From positions 1 through 63,593 of the forward strand of contig JAUXMY010000013.1 of the NCBI GenBank assembly GCA_030683005.1: DNA of 63,593 bases. Direction: 5' to 3'. The translations under genes and the position numbers were made by a program. Under the pieces are notes generated by a model. That model was not told where the DNA came from. It was given only the letters and a program-made list of their open reading frames with translations, and did no database searches. This document shows, one piece after another, positions 12,976 through 20,584 of this stretch. Source of the DNA: Caulobacter sp. (lineage in GTDB: Bacteria > Pseudomonadota > Alphaproteobacteria > Caulobacterales > Caulobacteraceae). Within the stretch, counting starts at the first letter, position 1; each line of letters starts with the position of its first letter.

Positions 12976-14256
12976 ATGGCCAATCCGCGTATCGTCATAC
13001 TGGGCGCCGGCCTTGGCGGCGCCATCGCCGCCTTCGAGATCAGGGCCGCTGTCGGCGACAAGGCGCAGGTCAGCGTCGTCTCGCAGGGCGACACCTTCCA
13101 CTTCGTGCCGTCCAATCCCTGGGTCGCTGTTCACTGGCGCAAGCGCGAAGCGATCGAGGTCAAGCTGCCGCCGGTCTTCAAGAAGAAGGGTATCGCCTTC
13201 ACGGGCGTTGGCGCCCGGCGCGTCGACCCGGCGAACAATCGCATCGAGCTCTCCGACGGCGCGACGATGGACTACGACTATCTGGTGATCGCCACCGGCC
13301 CTGAACTGGCCTTTGACGAGATCGAGGGCCTGGGCCCCCACGGCGGCTTCACCCAATCGATCTGCCATGTCGATCACGCCGAGACCGCCGCCGCGGCCTT
13401 CGACCGCTTCGTCGACAACCCCGGCCCGATCGTGGTCGGCGCCGTGCAGGGCGCGTCCTGCTTTGGCCCCGCCTACGAGTTCGCCATGATCCTGGACACA
13501 GAGCTTCGCCGCCGGAAGGTCCGCGACAAGGTGCCGATGACCTTCGTCACCTCCGAGCCCTATGTCGGCCACCTCGGCCTGGACGGGGTCGGCGACACCA
13601 AGGGCATGCTCGAGAGCGAGATGCGCGAGCGCCATATCAAATGGATCACCAACGCCCGCGTCACCTCGGTCGAGGCCGGGGTCATGCACGCCGAGGAGGT
13701 CGGTGAAGACGGCGCGGTCAAGGCCAGCCACGACATCCCCTTCGCCTTCTCGATGATGCTCCCGGCCTTCCGGGGCGTGGAAGCCGTTCGCGGCGTCGAG
13801 GGGCTGACCAATCCCCGGGGTTTCATCCTGGTGGACAAGCACCAGCGCAACCCGACCTTCCCCAATGTCTTCGCGCTCGGCGTCTGCGTCGCCATCGCGC
13901 CGACGGGCAAGACTCCCGTGCCGGTCGGCGTGCCCAAGACCGGCTTCATGATCGAGAGCATGGTCACGGCCATCGCCCACAATCTCGGCGACATCGTCGA
14001 CGGGCGGCCGGCGAAGCACGAAGCGACCTGGAATGCCATCTGCCTGGCCGATTTCGGCGACGGCGGCGTGGCCTTCGTCGCCCAGCCGCAGATCCCGCCC
14101 CGCAATGTTAACTGGTCGGCCAGCGGCAAATGGGTTCACCTGGCGAAGGTCGGTTTCGAAAAGTACTTCCTCGCCAAGGTGAAGCGCGGCGAGAGCGAGC
14201 CCTTCTACGAGAGGCTGGCGCTCGACGTGATGGGCATCCGCAAGATCAAGCCCTGA
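12976..14256 (+). CDS. sqr: Sulfide:quinone oxidoreductase
   Basis: Membrane-associated flavoprotein that oxidises sulfide to persulfide/polysulfide and reduces quinone. The 426-residue protein has the FAD fold at the N-terminus (ILGAGLGGAIAAFE) and the second dinucleotide motif near residue 155. Cysteines at 130, 162 and 356 correspond closely to the three catalytic cysteines (128, 160, 356) known in Acidithiobacillus SQR, in SICHVDH, GASCFGP and ICLADFGDGG. The start at 12976 has a strong GGAGG 8 bases upstream. It is divergent from the BigR-like operon and followed by a small membrane protein gene. Confidence 0.93.
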   Translation: MANPRIVILGAGLGGAIAAFEIRAAVGDKAQVSVVSQGDTFHFVPSNPWVAVHWRKREAIEVKLPPVFKKKGIAFTGVGARRVDPANNRIELSDGATMDYDYLVIATGPELAFDEIEGLGPHGGFTQSICHVDHAETAAAAFDRFVDNPGPIVVGAVQGASCFGPAYEFAMILDTELRRRKVRDKVPMTFVTSEPYVGHLGLDGVGDTKGMLESEMRERHIKWITNARVTSVEAGVMHAEEVGEDGAVKASHDIPFAFSMMLPAFRGVEAVRGVEGLTNPRGFILVDKHQRNPTFPNVFALGVCVAIAPTGKTPVPVGVPKTGFMIESMVTAIAHNLGDIVDGRPAKHEATWNAICLADFGDGGVAFVAQPQIPPRNVNWSASGKWVHLAKVGFEKYFLAKVKRGESEPFYERLALDVMGIRKIKP

Positions 14257-14336
14257 AGGGGCGTCGCCTACAACCAGGCGCTCGCTCCGGCGGGCGCTCC
14301 ACGGGGCTTCGGCCCGATTTCGCCAAGGATAGACTG

Positions 14337-14540
14337 ATGACTCTCGACCGCGCCGTATTCGTCTTCGCCGGCCTCGTGGTGCTGGCCGGGCTGGCCCTCG
14401 GCCACTTCGTCAACCCGCTGTGGCTGCTGCTCAGCGCCTTCGCCGGCCTGAACATGATCCAGGCCGCCTTCACCGGCTTTTGCCCGGCGGCGATGGCGTT
14501 CAAGGCCATCGGCTTCAAGCCCGGCGCCGCGTTCAAATAG
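14337..14540 (+). CDS. DUF2892 small membrane protein
   Basis: Protein of 67 residues with two membrane helices (AVFVFAGLVVLAGLALGHF and LWLLLSAFAGLNMIQAAF) and the conserved tail FTGFCPAAMAFKAIGFKPG of the DUF2892/YgaP transmembrane family. In YgaP this domain is fused to rhodanese; here it is separate but in the sulfide block, 80 bp after SQR. The start ATG has AAGGAT upstream. The conserved Cys in GFCPA may carry sulfane sulfur, by analogy only. Confidence 0.8.
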   Translation: MTLDRAVFVFAGLVVLAGLALGHFVNPLWLLLSAFAGLNMIQAAFTGFCPAAMAFKAIGFKPGAAFK

Positions 14541-14573
14541 ACCGCACCCTGCGGCCGACCACCGGTCGCAAGG

Positions 14574-15131
14574 TCAGTAGAACGCCACCTCGCGCACCTC
14601 GATTTCCGCTTCATGGTCCCGGCCATAGGCGACCACGGCGATCGACCTGACGCTCTGCGGTCGCGGCGTCGCCCTCAGCAGGCCGCCCGAGGGCGCGAAG
14701 CTGTCCAGCGGCAGGCGGATCTCGGTCCAGGTGCGGGAGACGTCAAACCCGGCCTGGTAGTACTGCCAGGGAAGCATCGTGCCGGCGGTGCGCAGGTGGA
14801 CGAAGTAGCGCTGGTTGTTGCCGCGCACGACGATCCGCACGCCTCTGGCCTCCGCCGGCGGAGGGCTGCCCAGATCGAGCCGCATCTGGATGAAGCCGCC
14901 CTGGTTGGCGGTGCTGACCGTGCCGGTCATCCGCGCGTAGGATCGGCCGCCGTCCTCGGCGAAGACGACCCGCCCCGAAGACACGCCGCCCATCACCGCG
15001 TCCGAGAAAAACCGCCAGCGCGTTTCCGGCTGCATGGTGAAGTCCTCGATCAGGGCCGCGTTCGGCGCGGCCGCCGGCGCTGCAGCCAGCCCCAACACAA
15101 GGGCCAGGGTGAGGGGGGCGAGACCGCGCAT
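14574..15131 (-). CDS. CIA30 family secreted protein
   Basis: Protein of 185 residues resembling the complex I intermediate-associated protein 30 (CIA30) family, a galactose-binding-like beta-sandwich: FSDAVMGGVSSGRV, then GGFIQMRLDL, GNNQRYFVHLRT and a C-terminal IAVVAYGRDHEAEIEVREV. Residues 1-21 form a signal peptide (MRGLAPLTLALVLGLAAAPAAA), so a periplasmic location is predicted rather than an assembly role in the membrane arm. The start at 15131 has GGGAG 6 bases upstream; a Met two codons earlier lies directly on that site. Convergent with the DUF2892 gene. Confidence 0.8.
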   Translation of the reverse strand: MRGLAPLTLALVLGLAAAPAAAPNAALIEDFTMQPETRWRFFSDAVMGGVSSGRVVFAEDGGRSYARMTGTVSTANQGGFIQMRLDLGSPPPAEARGVRIVVRGNNQRYFVHLRTAGTMLPWQYYQAGFDVSRTWTEIRLPLDSFAPSGGLLRATPRPQSVRSIAVVAYGRDHEAEIEVREVAFY

Positions 15132-15271
15132 GAACATCTCCCGGCCCCGGGATCGGGTCCATCGTGCGGTGTGATCTAGGGGGGCTCGGCCCGACGCCAA
15201 GCCAGAGGCAGCGATTCGTCGGCCTTCGATGGCGAGCGAGGTTTCAAACGCGACCAATTTCCTGAGGAAAG

Positions 15272-15347
<76 letters not shown>

Positions 15348-15430
15348 GTCCCGGCTCCGGCCCCTTGCGGTGGCTGGCGGCGAGGGCGCGGAACATACGC
15401 GAAAAGCCGACCGACGCAAGGGCGATAAAA

Positions 15431-15772
15431 TTGGCGCGACGAGACATCACCGGTGCGGTGGATTTTCCCTACCTGGAAGGGTTCGCGGCGGGCGATACCG
15501 GCGTGATTGACGAGGTTCTGGCCCTGTTCGAGCAGCAGGCCCAGATGTGGTCCCCGATGCTCGATTCGGCCTCTGAAGGCTGGCGTGACGCATTGCACAC
15601 CGTGAAGGGCGCCGCGCGCGGCGTCGGGGCCCATGCGCTGGGTGAAGCCTGCGCCCGCGCCGAAGCCGAGGGGCCGGGCCTGCTGCCCGACGTCCACGCC
15701 GCGCTGGACGCCGCCCTGTTCGACATCGCCGCCTACCGCCACGAGCAGGCGCTGCGGTCGCTCAAGGGGTAG
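15431..15772 (+). CDS. Hpt domain protein
   Basis: Histidine phosphotransfer (Hpt) domain protein of 113 residues, an intermediate in a multistep phosphorelay. The phosphorylatable histidine is His56 in DALHTVKGAARGVGA, which fits the H-x2-KG-x5-G pattern, inside an all-helical small protein. No ATG is available at the right place; a TTG at 15431 with AAGG 8 bases upstream is the best start, since earlier codons run into the tRNA gene. No kinase or response regulator is adjacent, so partners must be elsewhere. Confidence 0.72.
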   Translation: MARRDITGAVDFPYLEGFAAGDTGVIDEVLALFEQQAQMWSPMLDSASEGWRDALHTVKGAARGVGAHALGEACARAEAEGPGLLPDVHAALDAALFDIAAYRHEQALRSLKG

Positions 15773-15791
15773 GAGAGTTTCGAGAGGGCGT

Positions 15792-15810
15792 GATAGGATT
15801 AAATCCTATC
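15792..15810. promoter_or_regulatory. Perfect palindrome upstream of parD-like gene
   Basis: GATAGGATT-A-AATCCTATC, a 9-bp perfect dyad with one central base, ends 13 bases before the antitoxin start and directly before its AGGAGG ribosome site. Type II antitoxins repress their own promoters through such sites. Confidence 0.6.
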
Positions 15811-15823
15811 GCAGGAGGTCCTC

Positions 15824-16141
15824 ATGCGCACGACCCGCCAGATGAGCATCACGCTTCCGGTTGAAATGGCCGACTCCGTGCGCGCAAAGGTTGCGTCTGG
15901 CGACTACGCGAGCGAGAGTGAAGTCATTCGTGAAGGTCTCCGCGCCCTCGAGGCGCGCGAGGAGGCGGTCGAGCGGTGGCTGAGAACCGAAGTCGTGGCG
16001 ACGTGCGAGGCCTTCAGGGCCAATCCGGACTCCGGGATTCCGGCCGCCGAAGTGCGTGCGAGCATCGAGAAGCTGCATCGCGAGCGGGTCGAGGCGGAGG
16101 CGCGGCGTCGTGAAGCCGCGCTCCGCGACCCGGAATCCTAA
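15824..16141 (+). CDS. ParD family antitoxin, solitary
   Basis: Ribbon-helix-helix antitoxin of the ParD family, 105 residues: QMSITLPVEMADSVRAKV forms the DNA-binding strand and first helix, then SGDYASESEVIREGLRAL, a typical ParD string. The C-terminal half is helical and highly charged, where ParD wraps its toxin. A strong AGGAGG precedes the ATG and a perfect palindrome lies just upstream. No ParE toxin follows: the next gene converges and its stop overlaps this one by four bases. It may be an orphan that acts only as a repressor or pairs with a toxin elsewhere. Confidence 0.85.
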   Translation: MRTTRQMSITLPVEMADSVRAKVASGDYASESEVIREGLRALEAREEAVERWLRTEVVATCEAFRANPDSGIPAAEVRASIEKLHRERVEAEARRREAALRDPES

Positions 16142-16488
16142 CCCTTCCGGGTCCTGTCCCAGACGCCGAACTCATAGGCGATGCAGCGGTCGATCATCGT
16201 GCGCCAGACCGGCTCGGCGATGGCTTCAGACAGGCCGGCCTCGCGGGCGGCGGCCTTGACCTTGCTGACCACGTCCTCGATCCGCGCCCTGTCGTGGACG
16301 ACGCTGCGGTCGACCTTGATGCGGGCGGCGGCGTCCCTGTAGCCCTGACGCTCGGCGATGATCGTCACCAGCAGACGGTCGAGGGCGTCGACCCCCTGAC
16401 GGACCTGCGCCATGGTCGTGCAGTCAGCGGGGGCGACCCGCTCGTCTCCCAGGGGAGCGGCGGGGGCGTTCAATACATCTTTGGCCAC
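16138..16488 (-). CDS. Chorismate mutase (AroQ class)
   Basis: Helical AroQ-type chorismate mutase converting chorismate to prephenate, the branch to phenylalanine and tyrosine. Key features are MAQVRQGVDALDRLLVTIIAE, with the conserved arginine and the helix 1 acidic residues, and later AERQGYRDAAARIK, the lysine-bearing core. With a GTG start at 16488 it has 116 residues; that GTG begins two bases after the stop of the LysR gene, so translation is probably coupled. Other starts are possible because the first 25 residues are not conserved. The gene's stop overlaps the convergent ParD gene. Confidence 0.8.
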   Translation of the reverse strand: MAKDVLNAPAAPLGDERVAPADCTTMAQVRQGVDALDRLLVTIIAERQGYRDAAARIKVDRSVVHDRARIEDVVSKVKAAAREAGLSEAIAEPVWRTMIDRCIAYEFGVWDRTRKG

Positions 16489-16489
16489 G

Positions 16490-17446
16490 TCAGATACCGG
16501 AACCGTTGTCCATGGTCTGGAGGGCGGCCTCATGGGCCGCAGCCTCCTCGGTGAGCCAGGAGACGAACGCCTTCACCTGCGGCAGTCGTCCCTTGGTCTT
16601 GGGATGGACGACGTAATAGGCGAAGTCCACGGCGGTGGCGATCTGAAACGGCGTCACCAGTCGTCCCGCGTCGAGGTCCGCCTGCGCCAGGGTCCGTTTG
16701 GCCAGGGCGACGCCCCGTCCGTTGGCTGCGGCCTCGATGACCAGGCTCGACTGGTTGAAGCGGGGGCCGCGCGCGCCATCGACGTTTTTCACGCCCCGCG
16801 CCGCCAGCCACATGGCCCAGTCGGGACAGGAATCGTCGGCGTCCGGCGAGCCGTCGTGCAGCAGGATGTGCTTCGCCAGGTCCCCCGGCTCGTTGATCGG
16901 ATTCTGCGCCAGCAGGGCCGGGCTTATCACGGGGATGACGGTCTCGCTGAGCAGGCGGGTGACCTCCAGCCCGGGATAGCGCCCGCCGCCGTAACGGATG
17001 GCCAGGTCGATCTCGCCGCTGGCGAAGTCGACCACCTCCATGCCGGCGCTCAGCCAGACGTCGACCTGCGGCTGGGCCTCCTCGAAGCGGCCCAGCCGGG
17101 GCACCAGCCACTTGGCGGCGAAGGACGGCGCGGCGGTGAGGGTCAGGCGGCGGCCGTCGACGGCGGCGGTCAGCAGGCTGGCCGCCTCGGCCAGCCGGTC
17201 GAACGCCTCGCGCAGGGCGGGCAGGGCAGTCTGGGCGGCGTCGGTCAGCAGCAGGCCCTTGGGCGTGCGCTTGAACAGCGCCGCGCCGACATAGTCCTCC
17301 AGGTTCTGGATCTGCTGGCTGACGGCGCCAGGCGTCACCGACAGTTCGTCCGCGGCGCGACTGAAGTTGAGGTGGCGCGCGGCGGCCTCGAACGCGCGCA
17401 GGGCGTTCAGCGGCGGCAACCTGCGGCGCTCGATCGACCGTTCCAT
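16490..17446 (-). CDS. LysR family regulator (GcvA-like)
   Basis: LysR-type transcription factor of 318 residues. The N-terminal helix-turn-helix reads LPPLNALRAFEAAARHLNFS and then RAADELSVTPGAVSQQI, which is the GcvA-like subgroup pattern; the rest is the periplasmic-binding-like effector domain. The start at 17446 gives the standard length; an open frame extends upstream without similarity. It is divergent from the sulfate-assimilation operon, whose shared intergenic region carries a 35-bp dyad, and is followed by chorismate mutase. Regulation of the cys operon is a reasonable guess, not shown. Confidence 0.9.
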   Translation of the reverse strand: MERSIERRRLPPLNALRAFEAAARHLNFSRAADELSVTPGAVSQQIQNLEDYVGAALFKRTPKGLLLTDAAQTALPALREAFDRLAEAASLLTAAVDGRRLTLTAAPSFAAKWLVPRLGRFEEAQPQVDVWLSAGMEVVDFASGEIDLAIRYGGGRYPGLEVTRLLSETVIPVISPALLAQNPINEPGDLAKHILLHDGSPDADDSCPDWAMWLAARGVKNVDGARGPRFNQSSLVIEAAANGRGVALAKRTLAQADLDAGRLVTPFQIATAVDFAYYVVHPKTKGRLPQVKAFVSWLTEEAAAHEAALQTMDNGSGI

Positions 17447-17479
17447 GAGATTAACTGAGGCCCCCGGCAGAAGTCTTGG

Positions 17480-17514
17480 ATTGCGATCTGGGTCCGGCGA
17501 ACCCAGTTTGCAAT
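17480..17514. promoter_or_regulatory. Long dyad between LysR gene and the cys operon
   Basis: Nested symmetric arms ATTGC-N3-CTGGGT-N7-ACCCAG-N3-GCAAT, eleven base pairs per side with perfect complementarity and equal spacing. It starts 34 bp from the LysR start. Likely operator of the divergent region; a hairpin terminator is less likely because no gene ends here. Confidence 0.5.
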
Positions 17515-17635
17515 GGTCTGTTGGCGTATCGGCCCGTTTCGTCAGCGGACAGGAAGCGGGGTGGGCCGATGGTCCGCCCCGCTCCGATTCCCGGGATTTA
17601 ATCCCCATTGTGCTTGTAGAGAAACTGAAAGTTAG

Positions 17636-18559
17636 ATGGCCCGGCCGACCCCTTCAAAACCCAAGCGTCTGGTCGCCCTCGACGGGACGGGCAAGGCGCC
17701 GGCCGCCGCCGGCCGCGTCTGGCTGGTCGGTGCGGGGCCCGGCGACCCCGACCTGCTTACCCTGAAGGCCGCGCGCCTGATCGCCGCCGCCGACGTCATC
17801 GTTCATGACGGACTGGTCTCCGAAGAGATTCTCTCGCTCGCGCCGGCATCGGCCCGCCTTATCGACGTCGCCAAGCGCAAGAGCCGCCACACCCTGCCGC
17901 AGGACGACATCAACCGCCTGCTGGTCGCCTTCGCGCTGCAGGGCCTGACCGTCGTGCGGCTCAAGGGCGGCGACCCCTTCATCTTCGGCCGCGGCGGAGA
18001 AGAACTGGAAGAGTGCCGCGCCGCCGGCGTCACCTGCGAGGTCGTGCCCGGCGTGACCGCCGCCCTGGCCGCCTCGGCGAGCGCCGGCGCGCCGCTGACC
18101 CATCGCGGCATGGCCCAGGCCGTGACCTTCGTCACCGGCCACGCCGCGCACGGCGATCCCGATCTGGACTGGGCCGCGCTGGCCAACGCCAACCAGACGG
18201 TAGTCATCTACATGGGCCTGACCACCGCCGGCCTGATCGGCGCGCGCCTGATCGCCGCCGGCCGCGACGGCGCGACCCCGGCCCTGATCGTCGTCAACGC
18301 CAGCCGCGCCGACGAGCAGCGCCATCCGACGACGCTCGCCCGGCTCGCCGCGACGGCCGAGGGGCTTTCCGGTCCCGCCCTGCTGATCGTCGGCGAGGCG
18401 ATGGCGATGGCTTCATCGCAGACCGGCCCTGCGTCCTTCGCGACGCCGTCTTCGTCGGCTCCTCAGGATGACGAAGGGGAGGGGCTGCACAGAGTTCGTC
18501 ATGGTGAGGAGCGAGCCCTCGGGCGAGCGTCGCGAACCACGCAAGGACGCACCCAATGA
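17636..18559 (+). CDS. cobA: Uroporphyrinogen-III C-methyltransferase (SUMT) with repeat-derived tail
   Basis: Makes precorrin-2 from uroporphyrinogen III with two SAM molecules, the first step to siroheme needed by the sulfite reductase encoded downstream. The 307-residue protein shows VGAGPGDPDLLTLKAARLI, VRLKGGDPFIFGRGGEE and VVPGVTAALAASASAGAPLT, all standard SUMT motifs. It lacks the N-terminal dehydrogenase/ferrochelatase domain of CysG, so another enzyme must finish siroheme. The family fold ends near residue 260 (ALLIVGEAMA). Residues 265-307 are encoded by a palindromic repeat copy (18430-18551), and the gene ends four bases into the next gene. Confidence 0.92.
   Translation: MARPTPSKPKRLVALDGTGKAPAAAGRVWLVGAGPGDPDLLTLKAARLIAAADVIVHDGLVSEEILSLAPASARLIDVAKRKSRHTLPQDDINRLLVAFALQGLTVVRLKGGDPFIFGRGGEELEECRAAGVTCEVVPGVTAALAASASAGAPLTHRGMAQAVTFVTGHAAHGDPDLDWAALANANQTVVIYMGLTTAGLIGARLIAAGRDGATPALIVVNASRADEQRHPTTLARLAATAEGLSGPALLIVGEAMAMASSQTGPASFATPSSSAPQDDEGEGLHRVRHGEERALGRASRTTQGRTQ
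18430..18551. repeat. Palindromic repeat family R1, copy 1 (inside cobA 3' end)
   Basis: Imperfect inverted repeat: left arm GCGTCCTTCGCGACG ... GCTCCTCAGGATGACGA, right arm TCGTCATGGTGAGGAGC ... CGTCGCGAACCACGCAAGG. The same arms, with the same mismatched positions, occur at 34438-34549 and in reverse orientation at 29180-29275. Here it is read through as the C-terminal codons of the methyltransferase gene. Confidence 0.8.
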
Positions 18560-18918
18560 AAGCCATCACCGCCAACCGCCTGATCGACGGCGAGGTCGTG
18601 TTCTGGAAGTCCGGTCAGTGGATCGAGCGCTTCGCCGAGGCCCAGTTCTTCGCCGATGATGACGACGCCGGCCCGGCGGCCGTGCAGGCGGCGCTCGCCC
18701 AGTCGAAGGTGATCGTCGAGCCCTACCTGATCGACATCGTCGAGTCGCCCGGCGGCTGGGCCCCGGTCAGCTACCGCGAGCGCCTCCGCGCGCTCGGCCC
18801 CACCAATGAACCCACCCACGGCAAGCAGGCCGAGGGCGGCGCCGGCGTCGAGGCCCTCCTCGCCGCCACGGGCGCGGCCCGCTCGACCGGTCGTGTCGAC
18901 CTGATCCGCAGGAAGTAG
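18556..18918 (+). CDS. DUF2849 domain protein of the sulfite reductase operon
   Basis: Protein of 120 residues belonging to DUF2849, a family found beside assimilatory sulfite reductases in alphaproteobacteria and without a proven function. It starts MKAITANRLIDGEVVFWKSG, followed by an acidic patch (FADDDDAG), then PYLIDIVESPGGWAPVSYRERLR. No membrane segment or signal. Its start overlaps the last codons of the methyltransferase gene by four bases, and sulfite reductase starts 7 bp downstream, so the three are co-translated. A role in electron supply or assembly of sulfite reductase is a guess. Confidence 0.85.
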   Translation: MKAITANRLIDGEVVFWKSGQWIERFAEAQFFADDDDAGPAAVQAALAQSKVIVEPYLIDIVESPGGWAPVSYRERLRALGPTNEPTHGKQAEGGAGVEALLAATGAARSTGRVDLIRRK

Positions 18919-18925
18919 TCCGCGC

Positions 18926-20584
18926 ATGTATCGCTACGACGCCATCGACAAGGAATTCCTGGCCGACCGGGCCAATGAGTTCCGCGAACAGGTCGGCCGC
19001 CGGCTGGCCGGTGCGCTGACCGAGGATCAGTTCAAGCCCCTGCGGCTGATGAACGGCCTGTATCTGCAGTTGCACGCCTACATGCTGCGGGTCGCCGTGC
19101 CCTACGGTTCGCTGGACAGCCGGCAGATGCGCCGCCTGGCCCACATCGCCCGCACCTACGACAAGGGCTACGGCCACTTCACCACGCGCCAGAACATCCA
19201 GTTCAACTGGATCAAGCTCGGCCAGGCGCCGGACATCCTGGACGAACTGGCCGAAGTCGACCTGCACGCCATCCAGACCAGCGGCAACTGCATCCGCAAC
19301 ACCACCGCCGATCCCTACGCCGGCGCCACGGCCGAGGAGATCGACGACCCGCGCGTCTGGTCCGAGCTGATCCGTCAGTGGTCGACGCTGCACCCGGAGT
19401 TTTCCTTCCTGCCGCGCAAGTTCAAGATCGCCGTCACGGCGGCGGCGAAGGACCGGACAGCGGCCCGGGTCCACGACATCGGCCTGGTCCTGCGCCGGAA
19501 CCGCGAGGGCGAACTGGGCTTCGAGGTCATCGTCGGCGGCGGTCAGGGGCGCACGCCCTACATCGGCCCGACGATCCGCGAGCACCTGCCGGCCGGCCGC
19601 CTGCTCAGCTACCTGGAAGCCGTGCTGCGCGTCTACAACCGCCACGGCCGCCGGGACAACATCTACAAGGCGCGGATCAAGATCCTGGTCGCCGCCCTGG
19701 GCCGCGACGAGTTCGCCCGCCAGGTCGAGGAGGAGTGGTCCAGGCTCGATTCCGCCCTGGCCGATGCGCCCGACACCGAACTGGCCCGCATCCGCGGCGC
19801 CTTCGCCCCGCTGAACTTCGAGACCCTGCCGGCGACCTCGGCGGCGTTCGACGCGGCCAGGGCCGGCGATCCCGCCTTCGCCCGGTTCGTTCGCAACAAC
19901 GTCAAACCGCACAAGAAGAGCGGCTACGCCATCGTCGAGATCTCGCTGAAGGCCCATCACGCCACGCCGGGCGACGCCTCGGCCGAGCAGATGGACGTCG
20001 TCGCCGATCTGGCCGAGCGCCACAGCCTGGATGACATCCGCGTCACCCATGAGCAGAACCTGGTCCTGCCGCATGTGAAGCTGGATGACCTGCCAACCGT
20101 GTTCGCAGCGCTGCAGGCGGCCGGGCTGGCGACGCCGAACATCGGTCTGATCAGCGACATCATCGCCTGCCCGGGGCTGGACTACTGCGCGCTGGCCAAC
20201 GCCCGCGCCATCCCGATCGCCCAGTCGATCGCCCAGCGCTTCGAGGACGCCGACCGCGCCGAGCTGATCGGCGAGCTGAAGATCAAGATCAGCGGCTGCA
20301 TCAACGCCTGCGGCCACCACCATGTCGGCAACATCGGCATCCTGGGCGTCGACAAGAAGGGCGAGGAATTCTACCAGCTCAGCCTCGGCGGCTCGGGCCA
20401 GGAGGACGCCTCGCTGGCGAAGATCCTCGGCCCCGGCATGACCGCCGAGCAGGTGCCTGACGCCATCGAGGCCCTGGTCGACACCTACCTCTCCATCCGC
20501 GACGGCGAGGAGCGCTTCCTCGACACCGTGCGCCGCGTGGGCCTGACCCCCTTCAAGGAGGCTGTCTATGCCGACGCTCATTAG
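18926..20584 (+). CDS. cysI: Sulfite reductase hemoprotein (nitrite/sulfite reductase family)
   Basis: Siroheme-[4Fe-4S] enzyme of 552 residues reducing sulfite to sulfide with six electrons. Two ferredoxin-like halves are visible; the first holds GHFTTRQNIQFNWIK (substrate-site arginine), the second has the cluster ligands in CPGLDYC and SGCINACGHHH. In context (SUMT, DUF934, APS/PAPS reductase) the substrate is sulfite rather than nitrite. No flavoprotein CysJ is encoded in the window, so electrons likely come from ferredoxin or an unknown donor. The stop lies 16 bp inside the following gene. Confidence 0.93.
   Translation: MYRYDAIDKEFLADRANEFREQVGRRLAGALTEDQFKPLRLMNGLYLQLHAYMLRVAVPYGSLDSRQMRRLAHIARTYDKGYGHFTTRQNIQFNWIKLGQAPDILDELAEVDLHAIQTSGNCIRNTTADPYAGATAEEIDDPRVWSELIRQWSTLHPEFSFLPRKFKIAVTAAAKDRTAARVHDIGLVLRRNREGELGFEVIVGGGQGRTPYIGPTIREHLPAGRLLSYLEAVLRVYNRHGRRDNIYKARIKILVAALGRDEFARQVEEEWSRLDSALADAPDTELARIRGAFAPLNFETLPATSAAFDAARAGDPAFARFVRNNVKPHKKSGYAIVEISLKAHHATPGDASAEQMDVVADLAERHSLDDIRVTHEQNLVLPHVKLDDLPTVFAALQAAGLATPNIGLISDIIACPGLDYCALANARAIPIAQSIAQRFEDADRAELIGELKIKISGCINACGHHHVGNIGILGVDKKGEEFYQLSLGGSGQEDASLAKILGPGMTAEQVPDAIEALVDTYLSIRDGEERFLDTVRRVGLTPFKEAVYADAH

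Noticed and set aside
12880..14139. 419-codon frame antisense to sqr
   Set aside because: Shadow of a gene with all three catalytic cysteines in place.
16138..16533. ParE toxin downstream of ParD
   Set aside because: The gene there is convergent and matches chorismate mutase.
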